Position numbers and translations under genes: made by a program. From contig CACBXB010000014.1 of the NCBI GenBank assembly GCA_902543185.1, positions 1-51,758 of the forward strand: 51,758 nucleotides of DNA. Direction: 5' to 3'. Each line of letters starts with the position of its first letter. Position 1 is the stretch's first letter. This DNA comes from Paracoccaceae bacterium (GTDB lineage Bacteria; Pseudomonadota; Alphaproteobacteria; Rhodobacterales; Rhodobacteraceae). Below are positions 25,202 through 34,402 of this stretch, in pieces. The notes under the pieces were generated by a model. That model was not told the origin of the DNA, did no database searches, and saw only the letters and a program-made list of their open reading frames with translations.

Positions 25202-26245
25202 ATGACTACAGAACTAGTTATAGTGCGTCCAGACGATTGGCATCTGCATTTAAGAGATAAAGACTTTCTGCCAATTACCGTAAATGAGTCAGCGAGATCT
25301 TTTGCAAGAGCGATCATAATGCCTAATTTAGTTCCGCCAATTACCAAGTTAGTTGATGTAAAAAATTACAAACAACGGATATTGAGCGCATTGAAACCTG
25401 ATTTGTCTTTTGACCCCTTAATGACACTTTACTTAACAGAAGAAACAGACCCTAAAGAAGTTAAAGACGGCTTCGTAAGTGGCCAAATTTCAGCAGTCAA
25501 ATTATATCCAGCTGGAGCAACAACGAACTCTCAGTCTGGTGTACGAAACTTTGAAAAAATTAAACCAATTCTAGAAATCATGGCAGAAATTAAATGTCCA
25601 CTATGTATTCATGGAGAAGTAACCGATAACAATATTGATATTTTCGACCGAGAAAAGGCATTTATCGATAATGTACTGACCAAAATCCGCAATGATAACC
25701 CAGCTTTAAAAGTTATCATGGAACATATTACTACTAAAGACGCAGTAGATTATGTTCTTTCTGAAAACGAGAATTTAGCAGCAACCGTTACTACTCATCA
25801 TCTTTCGATAAATAGAAATGATCTATTAGCAGGTGGTATAAAGCCACATTTTTACTGCCTGCCTGTAGTGAAACGCGAACCTCATCGATTAGCACTAGTA
25901 GAGGCAGTTGTTTCGGGATCACCAAAATTTTTTCTAGGAACAGATAGCGCACCGCATTTAGACCAAGACAAGGAAAGTTTCTGCGGGTGCGCTGGCTGTT
26001 TTACGGCTGTGAACACATTAGAAATTTTAGCACACATTTTCGAAGAGCAAAAAGCCTTGGATAAATTAGAATTATTTACATCAATCAATGGAGCAAAATT
26101 TTATGGTAAAAATATTAACTCTGATAAAATTAGGATTGTGAAAAAAGATAAGCCCACCTCGTTTCCAGAAAAACTATCTACTCCTCGTGGAGAGATAACA
26201 GTCTTTAAACCTAATTTTGAAACTAAGTGGCAGGTACTAGTCTAG
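25202..26245 (+). CDS. pyrC: Dihydroorotase
   Basis: Cyclises carbamoyl aspartate to dihydroorotate in pyrimidine synthesis. Class II dihydroorotase of 347 residues: zinc histidines in DWHLHLRD, the carboxylated lysine in AVKLYPAGATTNS, histidines in CIHGEVTD and TTHHLS, and the catalytic aspartate in GTDSAPH. The next gene is pyrE, 50 bases downstream, so the two act in the same pathway and are probably co-expressed. No strong ribosome site is visible at this ATG. Confidence 0.97.
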   Translation: MTTELVIVRPDDWHLHLRDKDFLPITVNESARSFARAIIMPNLVPPITKLVDVKNYKQRILSALKPDLSFDPLMTLYLTEETDPKEVKDGFVSGQISAVKLYPAGATTNSQSGVRNFEKIKPILEIMAEIKCPLCIHGEVTDNNIDIFDREKAFIDNVLTKIRNDNPALKVIMEHITTKDAVDYVLSENENLAATVTTHHLSINRNDLLAGGIKPHFYCLPVVKREPHRLALVEAVVSGSPKFFLGTDSAPHLDQDKESFCGCAGCFTAVNTLEILAHIFEEQKALDKLELFTSINGAKFYGKNINSDKIRIVKKDKPTSFPEKLSTPRGEITVFKPNFETKWQVLV

Positions 26246-26295
26246 TTTAAATGAATTTGTAAAAAATAACCGTTTCTCACTCATAGGAGCTAAAT

Positions 26296-26973
26296 ATGAT
26301 CTTATCAAATTATCCAGCCAATTCAGAGATCGCAAGACTGACTGCACGAATGCTACTTGAGGTTCAGGCTGTTCATTTTGATCCGAAAAATCCGTTTACT
26401 CTGGCGTCTGGGTTACCAAGCCCAACATATATCGATTGTAGAAAACTAATTTCCTTTCCAAGAGTGCGTTCAACAATCATGGATTTTTTAGCTATTACTG
26501 TGATGCGTAATGTGGGTTTCGAAGTTTTTGATAATATTGCAGGTGGCGAAACAGCTGGAATTCCATTTGCAGCTCTAGTAGCAGAACGAATGGGATTACC
26601 AATGAGTTATATAAGAAAAAAACCAAAGGGTTATGGTCGTAATGCTCGGATTGAGGGCAATGTCTTTGAAAATCAGAACGTTTTGTTGGTAGAAGACTTA
26701 ACTACAGATGGTGGCTCCAAGCTGTCCTTTGTCGAAGCAATACGAGAGACTGGAGCCAAATGCTCTCATACGGCGGTAATTTTTTATTACGGTATTTTTC
26801 CAGAAACGGAAAAGATTCTGGGAGAAAAAGGCATCACTTTACACAAGCTATGTACCTGGTGGGATGTTTTTGAAGAGGCTAAAAAAAATGACGGCTTTGA
26901 TTCTGAAACATTATCTGAAGTCAGAGAGTTTTTGGAGCATCCCAGAAAATGGCAGGAAAAAAGATCAAAATAA
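26296..26973 (+). CDS. pyrE: Orotate phosphoribosyltransferase
   Basis: Joins orotate and PRPP to give OMP, downstream of PyrC in pyrimidine synthesis. The PRPP-binding motif [14 protein letters not shown], the flexible loop around [10 protein letters not shown] and the [12 protein letters not shown] block are characteristic. 225 residues. TAGGAGC precedes the ATG at ideal distance. Confidence 0.96.
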   Translation: MILSNYPANSEIARLTARMLLEVQAVHFDPKNPFTLASGLPSPTYIDCRKLISFPRVRSTIMDFLAITVMRNVGFEVFDNIAGGETAGIPFAALVAERMGLPMSYIRKKPKGYGRNARIEGNVFENQNVLLVEDLTTDGGSKLSFVEAIRETGAKCSHTAVIFYYGIFPETEKILGEKGITLHKLCTWWDVFEEAKKNDGFDSETLSEVREFLEHPRKWQEKRSK

Positions 26974-27061
26974 TATTTAAATATTTAATTGCAAAACTCC
27001 TTTAGATCTACCACATTTAGTGTTACTTTTTACGAAGGCGGTATATGTTGTGATTAACATG

Positions 27062-27070
27062 TTATCCACA
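27062..27070 (+). promoter_or_regulatory. Consensus DnaA box upstream of dnaB
   Basis: TTATCCACA is a perfect match to the DnaA-binding consensus, 68 bases before the dnaB ATG and next to an AT-rich stretch (TAGATATACA). Only one copy was noticed, so it looks like a regulatory site for dnaB and not an origin. Confidence 0.6.
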
Positions 27071-27137
27071 TAGATATACATTTTGCCTCTAGTGTTAGTT
27101 AAAGTTATCAGGAAAGAGACGATTCCAGGGAGCCCCA

Positions 27138-28622
27138 ATGAATAAATTCGCAGAGATCAACTCTAATAAAAATCCTGCAGATATGGCGCCTCACTCTATA
27201 GAAGCTGAGCAACAGCTCTTAGGGGGAATACTTAACAATAATGATTTATTTTATTCTTTAGAGGACAAAATAGATCCTGAGCATTTTTACGATCCAGTTC
27301 ATTCTAGAATTTTTGATGTTATTTCAAGCAGAATAAAAGATGGAAAATTGGCCTCAGCTGTAACAGTAAACACCTTTCTAACAGAAGACGAGGGCCTCAA
27401 AGAACTAGGTGGAAGTTCCTATTTAGCTCAATTAATGGCCGGGTCAGTAGCTAGTTCTGCAATTAAAGATTATTCAAAATTAGTTTATGACCTAGCCATT
27501 AGAAGAGAACTGATTGTCTTGGGTCAAGAAATCAGTTCTAGAGCTCAATCAATTAAAGTAGACGAACAACCTGAAGAGCAAATAATTTTAGCCGAACAAA
27601 ATCTCTATAAAATTGGAGATAGCGGAAAGTCTGAAACTGGCTTCAAATCCTTTCTTAAGGCCCTAGGCGAAGCGATCCAAGTGGCTAACGCGGCGCACCA
27701 CCGAGACGGAAACCTGGCCGGAATATCAACAGGTTTTATAGATTTAGATAAAAAAATGGGTGGCCTTCATTCGTCTGATTTGATTATTTTGGCTGGTCGC
27801 CCCTCAATGGGAAAGACTTCATTGGCTACTAACATCGCCTACAATATCGCTAAATCGTTTCATAAGAAAGATAACCCAGACGGATCATCCGAAACTGTAG
27901 ATGGGGGGATCGTTGGGTTTTATTCGTTAGAGATGAGTGCTGAGCAGTTAGCAGCTCGTATTTTATCTGAGACCGCTGAAATACCGTCAGAGCAAATAAG
28001 GCGTGGCGATATGACAGAAAACGAATTCCGCAGATTTGTTGAAGCTGCTAAATCTATTGAAAGCTCCCCCTTATATATTGATGATACACCCGCGCTAACT
28101 ATTGCTCAGCTAGCTTCCAGAGCTCGGCGCTTAAAACGCACTCATGGTCTAGACGCACTGATTATTGATTATCTGCAATTAGTTCGGGCAGCTTCGAGCA
28201 AAGAAAGTAGAGTGAATGAAATTTCAGAAATCACTCAAGGGCTAAAAGCTATTGCAAAAGAGTTAAATATTCCAGTAATCGCCCTTTCTCAATTATCGAG
28301 ACAGGTAGAAAACCGAGAAGATAAACGACCACAACTTGCAGACTTGAGGGAGTCTGGTTCGATTGAGCAAGACGCTGACGTAGTTTTATTTGTCTATCGT
28401 GAAGAATATTATAAAGAGCGTGAAAAACCCAGCGATAATGACTTAGAGAAAATGGCAATATGGCAGGAAGAAATGGATCGCCTTCATGGTCGTGCAGAAT
28501 TAATTTTGGGAAAACAAAGGCATGGCCCAATAGGAACAGTCGAACTCAGTTTTGAAGGAAAATTCACTCGGTTTGGAAATTTAGCAAAGCCTTGGCAACA
28601 ACAACTTAACGGTGATAGTTAA
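27138..28622 (+). CDS. dnaB: Replicative DNA helicase DnaB
   Basis: Hexameric 5'-3' helicase of the replication fork. N-terminal DnaB domain (PHSIEAEQQLLGGIL, about 18-32), a linker, then the RecA-like C-terminal domain with Walker A GRPSMGKTS, Walker B LIIDYLQL, ALSQLSR and RESGSIEQDADV. No intein is inserted at the usual Walker sites. 494 residues. CAGGGAG precedes the ATG. A DnaA box upstream suggests control linked to the replication cycle. Confidence 0.98.
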   Translation: MNKFAEINSNKNPADMAPHSIEAEQQLLGGILNNNDLFYSLEDKIDPEHFYDPVHSRIFDVISSRIKDGKLASAVTVNTFLTEDEGLKELGGSSYLAQLMAGSVASSAIKDYSKLVYDLAIRRELIVLGQEISSRAQSIKVDEQPEEQIILAEQNLYKIGDSGKSETGFKSFLKALGEAIQVANAAHHRDGNLAGISTGFIDLDKKMGGLHSSDLIILAGRPSMGKTSLATNIAYNIAKSFHKKDNPDGSSETVDGGIVGFYSLEMSAEQLAARILSETAEIPSEQIRRGDMTENEFRRFVEAAKSIESSPLYIDDTPALTIAQLASRARRLKRTHGLDALIIDYLQLVRAASSKESRVNEISEITQGLKAIAKELNIPVIALSQLSRQVENREDKRPQLADLRESGSIEQDADVVLFVYREEYYKEREKPSDNDLEKMAIWQEEMDRLHGRAELILGKQRHGPIGTVELSFEGKFTRFGNLAKPWQQQLNGDS

Positions 28623-28732
28623 ACAACATAAATATGAGTTAAAATTTTTGGTAGAAATTTGCTTTAATTTATTGGTTTTCCCTAATTTTTTATTCTACTA
28701 TTCTTTCGAAAAGTATTTTTGATTTTTGATAA

Positions 28733-29776
28733 ATGGCGACAGCAACTGCAACAATAGATTTAAATGCTATAAGACAAAATTGGCAAAAATTGCGAAGAAT
28801 GTCTAGCAATGACACTGCTGCAGTTGTCAAGGCAAATGCTTATGGCTTGGGTCTTAAGCAAGTTGCAAAGGCTCTTTACGCTGAAGGCGCAAGATTATTT
28901 TTTGTTGCAACGGCCGAAGAAGGATCGGAATTGCGTTCTATTCTAGGAAAAATACCAGAAATCTATATTTTTTCTGGCCACATGATTGGTGATACCGAGT
29001 TAATTAGAAACTATAACTTAATACCCCTTATAAATTCCATAGAACAACTATCTAGACATTCTCAACTTTTAAAAGAAAAAAAATTTGGTGTTCAACTAGA
29101 TACTGGAATGAATAGATTGGGCATGGAGCCTATGGAATGGGAAACTGTAAAGGAGCTAACCCTTTCTTTAAACCCAGTCTTAATTATGTCTCACTTGGCT
29201 TGTGCAGATAAACCAGACCATAAAATGAATGCAACTCAGCTTAATACTTTTCGTACTCTCACAGATAAAATTAATATAAAGAAATCTTTGGCTGCTACTG
29301 GGGGTATATTATTAGGACCAGAATATCATTTTGACTTAACAAGACCCGGGATAGGAATTTATGGCTGTTCACCAATGCAGAATTGCTTGCCTGTTCTCAA
29401 AATAGAGATACCTGTGATACAAATTCGCGATATAAAAAGTGGCGAGACAGTAGGTTACGGCAATACGTGGACCTCTACATCTCAAAAGAGAATAGCAACT
29501 ATATCGGCAGGGTATGCCGACGGAATATTTAGGGTCTCTGGCAACAGAACTAGATTGTATTTTGAAGAAATTGGCTGCCCTATTGTTGGACGAATTTCTA
29601 TGGATTTAATTGGTGTAGATATAACCAGCCTTAATATGGAACCAGATAAATTAGAATTGATAAACTCACTTCAAACAGTTGATACAATTGCTCAGGGCGC
29701 TGGAACTATAGGCTACGAGTTTCTGACCTCTTTAGGTCATAGATACAATCGAAAATACACGAGTGAAACCCTATGA
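28733..29776 (+). CDS. alr: Alanine racemase
   Basis: PLP enzyme making D-alanine for peptidoglycan. The PLP lysine lies in AVVKANAYGLG; RPGIGIYG, SAGYADGI and GRISMDLIGVD match the family. 347 residues, slightly compact. Its stop overlaps the mlaE start (ATGA), so it is translationally coupled to the lipid transport genes. No good ribosome site is seen before the ATG. Confidence 0.96.
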   Translation: MATATATIDLNAIRQNWQKLRRMSSNDTAAVVKANAYGLGLKQVAKALYAEGARLFFVATAEEGSELRSILGKIPEIYIFSGHMIGDTELIRNYNLIPLINSIEQLSRHSQLLKEKKFGVQLDTGMNRLGMEPMEWETVKELTLSLNPVLIMSHLACADKPDHKMNATQLNTFRTLTDKINIKKSLAATGGILLGPEYHFDLTRPGIGIYGCSPMQNCLPVLKIEIPVIQIRDIKSGETVGYGNTWTSTSQKRIATISAGYADGIFRVSGNRTRLYFEEIGCPIVGRISMDLIGVDITSLNMEPDKLELINSLQTVDTIAQGAGTIGYEFLTSLGHRYNRKYTSETL

Positions 29777-30549
29777 TAGGCTTGACCGCACAAACTGGAA
29801 GAATATTTTTGACATTCTGCAGTTTTATCGGAGAGCTAATAATATTTTGCGTTCGAGTTTTTGCAAATATCTTAACTCCACCTTTCTACATCCAAGCATT
29901 CTTTTCGTCATTAATACAAGTTGGTTGGTTGTCTCTGCCAGTAGTAGGAATAACCTCATTTTTCACTGGTGGAGCTTTAGCTCTTCAAATTTACGCTGGC
30001 GGAGCACGCTTTAATGCCGAAGAGGTTGTTCCATCCATAGTCGCTATCGGCATGGTGCGTGAGCTTGGCCCTGTTTTGGGAGGTTTAATGGTCGCAGCAC
30101 GGGTAGCAAGTTCTATAGCCGCAGAAATAGGAACTATGAAGGTCACAGAACAAATTGATGCCTTAACTACCCTTTCTACTGACCCAATCAAGTATTTGGT
30201 CGTTCCACGATTAATTGCTGCGTTTTTGACAGTACCATTACTAGTAGGAGTTGGAGACTCTATCGGAATTTTAGGTGGATACATTGTTGGCGTTACACGG
30301 TTAGATTTCAACAATTCAATCTATCTTATAAATTCAATAAATTATCTTGAGTTATGGGATTTATTAAGTGGTCTTGTAAAAGGTGCCGTTTTTGGCTGTA
30401 TAATTGCGCTTATGGGCTGTTTTTTTGGTATGCGTTGTGAAAAAGGCGCGAGAGGTGTTGGCCAGGCTACTAAATCAGCCGTTGTATCCGCCTCTGTTTT
30501 GATCCTGGCTGCCAACTACTTTTTGACTGAGGCTTTCTTTTCATCATGA
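29773..30549 (+). CDS. mlaE: MlaE-type lipid ABC transporter permease
   Basis: Inner-membrane permease of the phospholipid transport (Mla) ABC system. MlaE landmarks: FFTGGALALQIYAGGARFNAEE, the RELGPVLGGLMVAARVASSIAAEIGTM block and FGMRCEKGARGVGQATKSAVV near the C terminus. 258 residues with five or so membrane segments. Coupled by 4-base overlaps to alr before and mlaF after. MlaD, MlaC and MlaB are not in this cluster. Confidence 0.94.
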   Translation: MIGLTAQTGRIFLTFCSFIGELIIFCVRVFANILTPPFYIQAFFSSLIQVGWLSLPVVGITSFFTGGALALQIYAGGARFNAEEVVPSIVAIGMVRELGPVLGGLMVAARVASSIAAEIGTMKVTEQIDALTTLSTDPIKYLVVPRLIAAFLTVPLLVGVGDSIGILGGYIVGVTRLDFNNSIYLINSINYLELWDLLSGLVKGAVFGCIIALMGCFFGMRCEKGARGVGQATKSAVVSASVLILAANYFLTEAFFSS

Positions 30550-31292
30550 TCGATGTTTCAGATGTATATAAATCTTTTGGTCAAAATCATGTGCTAAAAG
30601 GTGTAAACCTTAAAGTTCACGATGGGAAGTCTATGGTAATTATAGGAGCTTCTGGTCAAGGTAAATCAGTGATTTTAAAATGCTTACTTGGTCTAACCAA
30701 GCCTAATTCTGGAAAAATCTTATTGAATGGTATCGACCCAAATAGCCCACAAAAGAATATTATCCTTGCTAAGGTTGGCATGTTGTTTCAAGGTGGCGCA
30801 TTGTTCGATAGTTTGCCAGTTTGGCAGAATGTTGCTTTTAGATACCTTCACGGCAAACAAAAAATTAATGCACGTGAGGCAAGAAAAATTGCCATCGAAA
30901 AATTAGAGCGCGTGGGGTTAAAAAAAAGCTTTGCTGATAATTTTCCATCTCAACTTTCAGGAGGAATGCAAAAAAGAGTGGCTTTGGCAAGAGCTATCGC
31001 AACCCAGCCTGAAATTATATTTTTTGATGAACCAACAACTGGATTAGACCCAATTATGGCGCAAGTTATCAATAGTTTGATAAGGGAATTAGTGATGGAA
31101 TTAGGTGTTACAGCTGTAACAATCACGCATGATATTCAATCTGTTAGATCAATCGCAGATGAGGTCGCATTTCTTCACAATGGCATTATACAATGGACAG
31201 GAGCCTTAAACCAACTTGATAAATCTAATAACAAATACTTGAAACAATTTATTGCTGGGTCAACTGATGGACCAATAGGAACGTTACGTTGA
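30546..31292 (+). CDS. mlaF: MlaF-type lipid ABC transporter ATPase
   Basis: ATPase partner of MlaE. Walker A GASGQGKS, signature LSGGMQKRVALARA, Walker B IIFFDEPTTGLDP, and the His switch THD are intact. 248 residues. Starts inside the last codons of mlaE (ATGA) and overlaps the next small gene in the same way, so three membrane/transport genes are coupled. Confidence 0.95.
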   Translation: MIDVSDVYKSFGQNHVLKGVNLKVHDGKSMVIIGASGQGKSVILKCLLGLTKPNSGKILLNGIDPNSPQKNIILAKVGMLFQGGALFDSLPVWQNVAFRYLHGKQKINAREARKIAIEKLERVGLKKSFADNFPSQLSGGMQKRVALARAIATQPEIIFFDEPTTGLDPIMAQVINSLIRELVMELGVTAVTITHDIQSVRSIADEVAFLHNGIIQWTGALNQLDKSNNKYLKQFIAGSTDGPIGTLR

Positions 31293-31678
31293 TGACTGAT
31301 CTTTTGCAACCATCCCCACTCTTCCTTTTCATAATTTTATTCAAAACAACAATTTATATCCCTCTGTGTGCAATATTGGGTTTGCTGATGAGTATTTTTA
31401 GTGAAGGCAGACCTCGTATTGCCGCAGGTATTACGACAACTCTTTGTTTAATAATTATTCTTACTACCAATCCAATTTTATTCTCAGTTGAAAGCCTGGG
31501 GTTTCTCTTTCTTGTCGAAAATTTAGGGAATTTAGCGCATGGATGGTTTCTACCTTTTTTTATAAGTTTTCTTTTTTTAGTACGAACAATTTTATATAGG
31601 TTTTCAAACGTTCTTTTAGAAATACTGCATCTTATGCTCTTATTTCTAGCACTCCTTTTTTTGTTTTTGACCCTGTGA
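31289..31678 (+). CDS. Small membrane protein of the alr-mlaEF operon, 129 aa
   Basis: Function not recognised. Very hydrophobic, with about four membrane segments (roughly 10-35, 45-65, 80-105, 108-129) and few charged residues, including an SEGRPRI loop. Its ATG overlaps the mlaF stop. The position suggests a role with the MlaEF transporter or lipid handling. It is 57 bases before radA. It contains no Mla-family motif that I can see (it is not MlaD or MlaB). Confidence 0.75.
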   Translation: MMTDLLQPSPLFLFIILFKTTIYIPLCAILGLLMSIFSEGRPRIAAGITTTLCLIIILTTNPILFSVESLGFLFLVENLGNLAHGWFLPFFISFLFLVRTILYRFSNVLLEILHLMLLFLALLFLFLTL

Positions 31679-31735
31679 GTTTCGCCAGTTTGATTTTATC
31701 CTTGCTTCAAACTTGTGCCTTTGGCACATGAAGGT

Positions 31736-33133
31736 ATGGCTAATTTAAACTATTCTTGTTCAATTTGCGGAAATACTACCTCAAAATGGTCCGGTAAATG
31801 CGAAGCATGCGGAGAATGGAATTGTATTTCGGAAGATATAGGATTATCGCAAGGACCAACCAAAAGCAGTTTGGGAAAATCTCGGGGAAGCTACATACCC
31901 TTAGACGACTTAAAAAGTACTGATAAACCCCTAGAAAGAACAAAATGTAATTTGGAAGAATTAGATAGAGTTCTAGGTGGAGGACTAGTTCCCGCCTCTG
32001 CTATTTTGGTAGGTGGAGATCCAGGCATTGGGAAATCTACACTTTTATTACAAGCAGCCGCTAAGTTCGCGACCAAAGGATTAAAAACTTTATATCTTTC
32101 CGGCGAAGAGGCTACTTCCCAAGTAAAATTAAGAGCAAAAAGGCTTAATTTAGATGAGGCCCAGATACTATTAGGATCAGACACCAACTTACGAAACATA
32201 TTAACAACATTGGAAAAAGAACGTCCTAAATTAGCAATAGTTGACTCGATACAAACTATTTGGTCAGACAAAGTCGACAGTGCTCCTGGGACAGTTAGCC
32301 AAGTACGAGCGGCCGCACACGAACTTACAACTTTTGCAAAAAGAAGTGGAACAAGTATAGTTTTAGTTGGGCATGTTACAAAAGAAGGTCAAATTGCTGG
32401 TCCACGTGTGGTTGAGCATATGGTCGATACGGTTTTATATTTTGAAGGCGAAAGGGGAAATCAATTTCGTATTTTACGATCAGTCAAAAATAGATTTGGC
32501 GCCGCAGATGAAATAGGTGTTTTTGAAATGACGGGGTTAGGTCTGCAACAAGTTACAAACCCATCAGCGCTATTTTTGTCTTCGAGGGGAATACCTAGCG
32601 CTGGCTCATGTGTTTTTGCTGGTATAGAAGGCACTAGGCCCCTGTTAGTTGAAATACAAGCATTAGTTTCTCCTTCTCCTCACTCTCAACCAAGGCGGAG
32701 TGTTATTGGATGGGATAGTAGCCGTCTTGCAATGATATTGGCAGTACTTGAAGCTAGATGTGAAGTGCAATTTTCCGGGCTTGACGTATATTTAAATGTA
32801 GCAGGAGGTTTAAAAATCACTGAAACAGCCGCGGATCTTGCAGTTGCAGCATCTTTAATTTCAGCAAAAGAAAATATTATTGTTCCCGAGGATTTTGTTT
32901 TTTTTGGGGAAATTTCGCTTTCTGGAGCTATAAGGTCAGTCGCTAAAATAGAAAATAGGTTGAAAGAAGCTGAAAAACTTGGTTTCAAGAAAGTCGAAAG
33001 CCCAAAAAATACAAATTTAGTCAAAGGATTAAATATAGAAGTTTTTGAGAATTTGGATCTTCTGTCGTTCGTAAATAAGTTATCAGATGGGAAAAAGAAA
33101 ATAAGAACTGAGGACCAAAATTTAAATGTCTGA
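31736..33133 (+). CDS. radA: DNA repair protein RadA/Sms
   Basis: RecA-like branch migration helicase in recombinational repair. Zinc finger C-x2-C...C-x2-C (CSICGNTTSKWSGKCEAC) at the N terminus, Walker A GGDPGIGKSTL, the RadA signature VKNRFGAADEIG, and a Lon-protease-like C-terminal domain. I choose the ATG at 31736 (MANLNYSC) over an upstream GTG at 31715, because family proteins begin just before the first cysteine pair. About 465 residues. Overlaps cvpA by eight bases. Confidence 0.95.
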   Translation: MANLNYSCSICGNTTSKWSGKCEACGEWNCISEDIGLSQGPTKSSLGKSRGSYIPLDDLKSTDKPLERTKCNLEELDRVLGGGLVPASAILVGGDPGIGKSTLLLQAAAKFATKGLKTLYLSGEEATSQVKLRAKRLNLDEAQILLGSDTNLRNILTTLEKERPKLAIVDSIQTIWSDKVDSAPGTVSQVRAAAHELTTFAKRSGTSIVLVGHVTKEGQIAGPRVVEHMVDTVLYFEGERGNQFRILRSVKNRFGAADEIGVFEMTGLGLQQVTNPSALFLSSRGIPSAGSCVFAGIEGTRPLLVEIQALVSPSPHSQPRRSVIGWDSSRLAMILAVLEARCEVQFSGLDVYLNVAGGLKITETAADLAVAASLISAKENIIVPEDFVFFGEISLSGAIRSVAKIENRLKEAEKLGFKKVESPKNTNLVKGLNIEVFENLDLLSFVNKLSDGKKKIRTEDQNLNV

Positions 33134-33680
33134 CTTTAACGTTGTAGATGGTGTCATTTTAGCCATAGTTATTGTTTCATCTCTACTGGCCTATTCACGC
33201 GGTCTGGTCAGAGAGTTAATGTCTATTGCTGCGTGGATAATTTCTGCTTTTTTAGCATATTTTTTTGCTCCCGAAGTTTTACCATTTGTTCAAGAAATCC
33301 CTTATATAGGGCCAATTTTATCAGATAGTTGTGAGTTGGCTATACTTGCCTCTTTCGCTACTGTTTTCGCCATAGCTTTGATGCTTGTTTCTTTCTTCAC
33401 TCCACTTCTGTCAGTAATAATTAACAAAACTTCTCTAAATAAACCAGATCAAGCTCTGGGCTTTATATTTGGAGTCTTTAGAGGGATTGCGTTAGTAGCA
33501 ATTTCCTTTTTTGCCTATCAAACAATACTAAGCAGCGGTACTTTTGTTATACTAGAGGAAAGTCAGTCAGCACGAGTATTTGAGGGAATGGCTAATGATA
33601 TAGCAGAAAAAAATCCAGAAAAAGCCTTAGGTTGGCTTACTATTCAATATGAAGAGTTGGTTTCAGTCTGTGCAAATTAG
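33126..33680 (+). CDS. cvpA: CvpA family membrane protein
   Basis: CvpA-like inner-membrane protein, about four membrane segments over 184 residues (VVDGVILAIVIVSSLLAYSRG opening, which is slightly longer than usual display motifs, and the SRGLVREL segment are typical). Role in colicin V export/envelope stress in enteric bacteria; here unknown. Overlaps the radA end. In many proteobacteria purF follows cvpA, but here the next gene is an SDR, so purF is not at this locus. Confidence 0.9.
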   Translation: MSDFNVVDGVILAIVIVSSLLAYSRGLVRELMSIAAWIISAFLAYFFAPEVLPFVQEIPYIGPILSDSCELAILASFATVFAIALMLVSFFTPLLSVIINKTSLNKPDQALGFIFGVFRGIALVAISFFAYQTILSSGTFVILEESQSARVFEGMANDIAEKNPEKALGWLTIQYEELVSVCAN

Positions 33681-33712
33681 GCGTATCTTAAATCCTGCGG
33701 AGTAATCAAAAT

Positions 33713-34356
33713 ATGAACAAACCGGTGGCATTGGTAACTGGGGCTTCAAGAGGCTTGGGGGCAGAATTAGCAAAAATTCTATCGTCAACTCACCACATAG
33801 TAGCTGTATCGAGAACAATAGGTGCTCTCGAAGCACTAGATGATGAAATTAAAAAAACGGTGGCTCCAGCACATTGGCGCCGATTGATTTAACAGATGAA
33901 AACGCGGTAGCACAACTTTGTCGATCAATTTTTGACCGTTGGGGAAAAGTAAAACTTTGGGCTCACACTGCAATCCATGCTGCTCCTCTTGGACCAGTTA
34001 TTACGATCGATAGCAAAGATTGGGAGAAATCTATAACTAATAATGTAACAGCGCTCGCCAAACTTATACCGATGGTATCCCCATTACTGGAGGAGGATAG
34101 CAAGGTCGTTTTTTTTGAAGATAATACTGTTATGAAAAAATTTTCATCTATTTATGGGGCAACTAAAGCAGCGCAAATTCATCTAGTAAAAACATGGCAA
34201 GATGAATGTCAATCAACTGGACCAAAAATTTGCGTTCTCCAACCAAACCCTATGCCTACAGCAGTAAGAGCTCGCTTTTATCCAGGTGAAAATAGAAAAG
34301 AGTTGAAATCTGTTAAAATTGAGGCAAAAAGGCTCGTTTCACTGTTAGAACTGTGA
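33713..34356 (+). pseudogene. SDR family oxidoreductase, frameshifted at an A7 run
   Basis: The start ATG at 33713 has GCGGAG upstream and encodes LVTGASRGLGAELA, an SDR nucleotide-binding motif, for 59 residues until a stop at 33890-33892. The homologous continuation (GGSSTLAPIDLTDEN, then KLWAHTAIHAAPLGP and the catalytic SSIYGATKAA) is in the -1 frame through to 34356. The switch lies at seven A (33851-33857); an eighth A, or a ribosome slip of -1, would join the frames as Lys-Lys-Asn-Gly-Gly-Ser. Everything else is intact, including Tyr-x3-Lys, so a homopolymer sequencing error or recoding is as likely as a true pseudogene. Joined length is about 214 residues. Confidence 0.8.
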
Positions 34357-34402
34357 TTATAGTTGCAACAATCCAAAATAAATCTCTATATTAAGGTTAA
34401 AT

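Noticed and set aside
27001-27137. Replication origin at the DnaA box
   Set aside because: Only one box is seen and no cluster of boxes or typical oriC neighbours; a promoter site is simpler.
33874-34356. Separate gene starting at TTG 33874
   Set aside because: It is the continuation of the SDR in another frame, without its own ribosome site or nucleotide-binding motif.
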